Positions 60,614-64,000 of a stretch of 64,000 bases of DNA are shown here, piece by piece. Where the stretch lies: NCBI GenBank assembly GCA_913778085.1, contig CAJYXJ010000040.1:124001-188000 (forward strand), in the 5' to 3' direction. Within the stretch, counting starts at the first letter, position 1; every line of letters begins with the position of its first letter. The position numbers and the translations under genes were made by a program. The notes beneath the pieces were generated by a model. That model saw nothing but the letters and a program-made list of their open reading frames with translations, was not told the origin of the DNA and ran no database searches. Source of the DNA: an uncultured Chryseobacterium sp. GTDB lineage: Bacteria > Bacteroidota > Bacteroidia > Flavobacteriales > Weeksellaceae.

Positions 60614-62017
60614 ATGCCGGTAAGAAACTACACCTATTACGATTATACGATCAGCCTGTGTCCCGAATGCCTGAAAAGGGTAGGAGCCAAAATCATCATT
60701 GAGGATGAAGCAGTCTTTATGACCAAAAGATGCCCGGACCACGGATTTTTCAAGACAAAAATCGCTTCAGATGTACACTATTATAAAAATATCAGAAATT
60801 ACAACAAAGCTTCTGAGATGCCTTTTTATTTCGGGACGGAAGTAGAATATGGCTGTCCGTACGATTGTGGTTTATGTGTAGATCATGAGCAGCACAGCTG
60901 CCTTTCAATTGTTGAGGTAACGGACCGTTGCAACCTGACGTGTCCGACCTGTTATGCGATGTCTTCACCGCATTATGGCAGCCATAGAACATTGGAAGAA
61001 ATTGAAGCGATGTTCGATATTATTGTAAAAAACGAGGGCGAGCCGGACGTTGTTCAGATCAGTGGAGGTGAGCCTACCATCCATCCCGAGTTTTTCAGGA
61101 TCATGGATATAGCCAAATCAAAGCCCATTAAGCACCTCATGCTGAATACCAACGGGGTGAGGATCGCCAATGATCCGGGATTTGCTGAAAAGCTGGCGAC
61201 ATATGCACCGGAATTTGAGATTTATCTCCAGTTTGATTCTTTTAAACCTGAAGTACTACAGGATTTCAGGGGAAAAGATCTTACCGATGTCAGAATGAAG
61301 GCTTTGGAGAAATTAAATGCCCTGAACCTTTCAACTACTCTGGTTATCGTTTTGCAGAAAGGCAAGAATATCGATGAGATCGGCCAAATCATCGAATTTG
61401 CCTTAAAACAGAAATGTGTCCGCGGGATAACTTTTCAGCCGGTAGAAATTGCCGGAAGAAACCGTGAAGATTCGGCACACGAAAAAATAACGCTTACCGA
61501 GGTACGGCAGGAAATTCTGAACCAGTTTCCGCTGCTGAATTCGGATGATATTATTCCGGTCCCGTGCAATCCGGATGCTTTGGCGATGGGTTATATCCTG
61601 AAGCTGGAAGGGGAAACCATTCCTTTAACGCGATACATCAATCCTGCTGATCTGCTCAATAATGAAACCCGGAATACCATCGTTTACGAACAGGATACCG
61701 GCTTGCAGATGCAGCTGCTGGATATTTTCAGCACGGGAATTTCCGTAGATAAAGTGCAGCCTAAAGTCAACCAGCTATTATGCTGTCTTCCTGAAGTTTC
61801 CGCTCCTAATTTAGATTACGACAACCTATTCCGAATCATCATCATGAATTTTATGGATGCTCATGATTTCGATGTACGTGCGGTAAAAAAATCCTGTGTC
61901 CATATCGTAAATAAAGATCTGAAGCTCATTCCTTTTGAAACGATGAACCTTTTTTACCGGGATGATAAAAGCAAATACCTGGAAGAACTGAGGCGAGAGG
62001 ATAAAGTGTTATTCTAA
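60614..62017 (+). CDS. Radical SAM protein, tetraether-synthase (Tes)-like
   Basis: A 467-residue radical SAM enzyme. The core motif is CNLTCPTC (Cys106, 110, 113) with SGGEP downstream. The N-terminus has a rubredoxin-like Cys set (CPEC at 16-19, CPDH at 40-43) and then GCPYDCGLCVDHEQHSCL (80-97). This second set matches my memory of the archaeal Tes/MJ0619 family and bacterial relatives that join lipid tails across the membrane by carbon-carbon bond formation. With an Lgt-like gene and a small membrane gene in the same operon, a lipid-modifying role is likely but not proven; other radical SAM lipid enzymes are possible. Confidence 0.87.
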   Translation: MPVRNYTYYDYTISLCPECLKRVGAKIIIEDEAVFMTKRCPDHGFFKTKIASDVHYYKNIRNYNKASEMPFYFGTEVEYGCPYDCGLCVDHEQHSCLSIVEVTDRCNLTCPTCYAMSSPHYGSHRTLEEIEAMFDIIVKNEGEPDVVQISGGEPTIHPEFFRIMDIAKSKPIKHLMLNTNGVRIANDPGFAEKLATYAPEFEIYLQFDSFKPEVLQDFRGKDLTDVRMKALEKLNALNLSTTLVIVLQKGKNIDEIGQIIEFALKQKCVRGITFQPVEIAGRNREDSAHEKITLTEVRQEILNQFPLLNSDDIIPVPCNPDALAMGYILKLEGETIPLTRYINPADLLNNETRNTIVYEQDTGLQMQLLDIFSTGISVDKVQPKVNQLLCCLPEVSAPNLDYDNLFRIIIMNFMDAHDFDVRAVKKSCVHIVNKDLKLIPFETMNLFYRDDKSKYLEELRREDKVLF

Positions 62018-62239
62018 CGTAGATTTAATATTATAAATAGTTAAAATTTTGATATTTAAATCATGATATGGTATCGATAAGGGTGAAATTCGGCTGGATT
62101 TTATAATAATGAATGAAATCAGCTTTAATTAAAATTATTACAGGTTTCGGCTAAGCCCATAATCATGCATCACACGACAGATAGGTTAATTCCTATTAAA
62201 AGATAAAAGAATGACCTGTGAAATCTGTGGGAAAAAATT

Positions 62240-62260
62240 AAGGCGTAATTTTTACGCCTT
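62240..62260 (-). terminator. Intrinsic terminator after surE
   Basis: Stem AAGGCGTAA/TTACGCCTT with a 3-base loop, followed in the minus direction by AATTTTTTCCC. It lies 12 bases beyond the surE stop. Confidence 0.82.
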
Positions 62261-62272
62261 ATTTGTTTTTAT

Positions 62273-63043
62273 TTAGTCAAATTTCATCACCTCATTCAGC
62301 GTATTCATATACTCGTAAGCTGTAAGGTCGAACTTCACCGGGACAATGGAGATATATCCGTTGGCCAGTGCTGTTTCGTCGGCATCTTCGGATTCATCCA
62401 TGTTATTGAAATAACCGGTCAGCCAGTAATATTTTTTACCGTGGGGATTGATTCTTTCATCAAAGCTTTCTTCCCATTTGGCATGGGCCTGCTTACATAC
62501 TTTTACGCCTTTGATCTTTTCTTTCGTAAGCTTCGGAATATTTACATTGAGAACAATTCCTTTCGGCATCGGGTTTTCCAATGTTCTTTTTACAATGTTC
62601 TGAATGTATTCTTTGGCTTGGGTAAAATCGGCTTCCCAGCTGAAATCCAGCAAAGAAAACCCGATCGCAGGGAGATTCTCCACACCGGCTTCCACCGCTG
62701 CCGACATCGTCCCGGAATAAATTACGTTGATGGATGAATTGGCTCCGTGATTGATCCCGGAAACCACAATATCAGGTCTTCTCGGCAATATTTTATCGAG
62801 TGCCATCTTTACGCAGTCTACCGGTGTCCCGCTGCAGGAAAAATCGGTCTGCGGGCCATCCAGCTGCACTTCTTCATAGCTTAAGGTAGAGTTGATGGTA
62901 ATGGCATGGCCTTTACCGCTTTGCGGGGAATTGGGTGCTACCACCACTACTTCTCCGATTTCGTTCATAAAACTGACTAGATTTCTGATACCGGGTGCTG
63001 TAATTCCGTCATCATTGGTTACCAGAATAAGGGGTCTTTCCAT
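62273..63043 (-). CDS. surE: 5'/3'-nucleotidase SurE
   Basis: A 256-residue SurE, a metal-dependent nucleotidase that removes phosphate from nucleoside 5'- and 3'-monophosphates and short polyphosphates. LVTNDDGITAPGI (7-19) holds the Asp-Asp pair, PNSPQSGKGHAIT is the next block and SGINHGANSS follows. Length is standard. Cytosolic; implicated in stationary survival. The next minus-strand gene upstream is the short Cys-rich peptide. Confidence 0.95.
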   Translation of the reverse strand: MERPLILVTNDDGITAPGIRNLVSFMNEIGEVVVVAPNSPQSGKGHAITINSTLSYEEVQLDGPQTDFSCSGTPVDCVKMALDKILPRRPDIVVSGINHGANSSINVIYSGTMSAAVEAGVENLPAIGFSLLDFSWEADFTQAKEYIQNIVKRTLENPMPKGIVLNVNIPKLTKEKIKGVKVCKQAHAKWEESFDERINPHGKKYYWLTGYFNNMDESEDADETALANGYISIVPVKFDLTAYEYMNTLNEVMKFD

Positions 63044-63066
63044 AAAAATATTTATTTAAATAAAAA

Positions 63067-63086
63067 AGAACCTAATATTAGGTTCT
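63067..63086 (-). terminator. Palindromic terminator after the Cys-rich peptide gene
   Basis: Perfect palindrome AGAACCTAAT/ATTAGGTTCT (stem AGAACCTA/TAGGTTCT with ATAT loop), followed in the minus direction by a T-run. It lies 22 bases beyond the peptide stop. Confidence 0.82.
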
Positions 63087-63108
63087 CTAAAAGTGTATAA
63101 GTGTTGAA

Positions 63109-63291
63109 CTATGCTAAACAACATGAGTTGCAAGACCAGTATCCTACAAGTGGATCACTCGTATACACGTATCCTGCGCAACCTGATGAACAATTTGTAG
63201 TTGCAACACAATTAGATGTTCCGGATGGTAACTTACCTGCAAAAACTTGCTTAAGGTTATCCCTTTTTAAAACTTTCAGATTTTTTTTCAT
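63109..63291 (-). CDS. Small Cys-rich peptide with a bacteriocin-like leader
   Basis: A 60-residue peptide precursor. The first 20 residues (MKKNLKVLKRDNLKQVFAGK) match the Bacteroidota bacteriocin-like leader type, MKNLKKLxRxNLKxIxGG, with AG in place of GG. The rest is polar and Gly/Ser-rich with six Cys (SNCVATTNC, SSGC, SCNSCC). The frame opens at 63330, but the Met at 63291 is the one that makes the leader. No modification enzyme or transporter is nearby, so it is an orphan precursor. It may be a modified peptide or disulfide-linked secreted product. Confidence 0.8.
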   Translation of the reverse strand: MKKNLKVLKRDNLKQVFAGKLPSGTSNCVATTNCSSGCAGYVYTSDPLVGYWSCNSCCLA

Positions 63292-63483
63292 AGAAATAAG
63301 ATTTAGAGCCAAATATAGTTTTTTTGTCAAAAAGAAAAAATAAAATTCAATTTTATTATAAAATATTTAAAAACTAATTCATAATTATAAATAAGGTATT
63401 AAATTTGATAATTTGTAACGATGTATAGAAAATAACTACTTATTACAATATTTTTTAATTTAATAAAAATACATTACAGATTT

Positions 63484-64000
63484 ATGTGGAAAAATTTTAA
63501 GCTGAATAAATTTTTACTCCTCATTCCATTAACAAGTCTAATGTTTTGTTTCAACTCGCCAAAGAATGATGACGAAAAGATGCAGACGATAATGGTGAGC
63601 GTAAAGAATACACTTTCCTATTTGCACTACAGCCCAAAACCCATCAATGACGCTTATTCCAAAGATGTTTATAAACATTATTTTGAATTGGTGGATCCCG
63701 GCAAAAGATATTTCCTTCAATCCGATATGGATGAGTTCGGCAAGCATGAAACAAAACTGGATGATTATATCAATCAGGGAGATCTTACTTTCTACAAACT
63801 TACTATTGACAGGCTATACCAGCGAATAGACGAAATTGATAAAATCACCCAGGATATTTTTAGCAAGCCAATTAATCTTGAAGAGGATGAAACGCTGATC
63901 CTGGAACCGAAAAACAAAAAAGCACCTGCAAATAAGCAGGAACAGTACAATGAGTGGAAAAAGTTCATCAAATACAATGTTCTTCAGGAAATTGAATCGA
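63484..64000 (+). CDS. C-terminal processing peptidase (Prc/Tsp), 5' part
   Basis: The first 172 codons of a gene cut by the window end. The start MWKNFKLNKFLLLIPLTSL is a signal peptide, possibly with a lipobox-like Cys at about residue 22. SYLHYSPKPINDAYSKDVYK and LVDPGKRYFLQSDMDEF are the N-terminal domain of tail-specific proteases of the Prc/Tsp family (S41), which degrade periplasmic and lipoprotein substrates. The PDZ and catalytic Ser-Lys domains lie beyond the window. Confidence 0.9.
   Translation, partial: MWKNFKLNKFLLLIPLTSLMFCFNSPKNDDEKMQTIMVSVKNTLSYLHYSPKPINDAYSKDVYKHYFELVDPGKRYFLQSDMDEFGKHETKLDDYINQGDLTFYKLTIDRLYQRIDEIDKITQDIFSKPINLEEDETLILEPKNKKAPANKQEQYNEWKKFIKYNVLQEIES

Overview
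The window reads as chromosome of a low-GC member of the Bacteroidota, most likely the family Weeksellaceae close to Chryseobacterium. Pointers are a PorW/SprE-type gliding and type IX secretion lipoprotein, a fused MurF-alanine racemase, leaders of the MKKNLKxLxRxNLKQ type, few Shine-Dalgarno sequences, TAnnTTTG promoter-like boxes and many short intergenic hairpin repeats. No rRNA or tRNA gene, insertion sequence, prophage or CRISPR array was seen. The genus assignment is inference from recognised protein families, not from a database search.

Layout. 0.1-5 kb: a short-chain dehydrogenase and a cytoplasmic alpha-amylase, two small unknown proteins, and an M14 carboxypeptidase cut short by an in-frame stop. 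5.1-18.4 kb: a long, almost continuous minus-strand run of overlapping genes centred on ADP-ribose and NAD chemistry (NADAR protein, two macrodomain proteins, two ADP-ribosylglycohydrolases, an ART-like/PARG fusion, a DUF4291 protein, a sirtuin, the RNA 2'-phosphotransferase KptA, a PurA-like enzyme, a VWA protein, a SLOG-like protein, a 2OG-Fe(II) oxygenase and a phosphoesterase). Its upstream end lies next to an NrtR-type Nudix regulator, and three related palindromic sites sit before the regulator and before the first gene. 18.5-27.5 kb: lepA, a GH92 mannosidase, a family of related secreted proteins with a decayed copy, and an ECF sigma factor operon. 27.6-33 kb: plus-strand genes (DUF2520, SIMPL, KdsC-type phosphatase, Maf, PorW/SprE). 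33-42 kb: minus-strand housekeeping genes (tsaB, SDR, YraN, DoxX, LD-carboxypeptidase, LysE, RNase R, TSP3-repeat protein, rpiB).

42-47.2 kb looks replication-origin proximal. A 0.64 kb gene-free stretch holds a cluster of DnaA-box-like 9-mers, and two perfect 16-bp parS palindromes flank mnmG. 47.3-64 kb carries ybeY, a patatin/outer-membrane barrel protein, murF-alr coupled to a toxin-antitoxin pair, tdk, an acidic repeat protein, rsmI, a WG-repeat protein, fabG, guaC, an Lgt-like/radical SAM pair resembling tetraether-synthase-type enzymes, surE, a Cys-rich peptide with a bacteriocin-like leader, and the start of a Prc-type protease.

The most unusual content is the NrtR-linked ADP-ribose island. 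It combines enzymes that could make, read and remove ADP-ribose on nucleic acids, proteins or metabolites, under what looks like NAD/ADP-ribose-responsive control. The Lgt-like/Tes-like radical SAM locus and the orphan Cys-rich peptide are the next most interesting. Two genes (M14 peptidase, NADAR) carry single lesions that may be real decay or sequence error.
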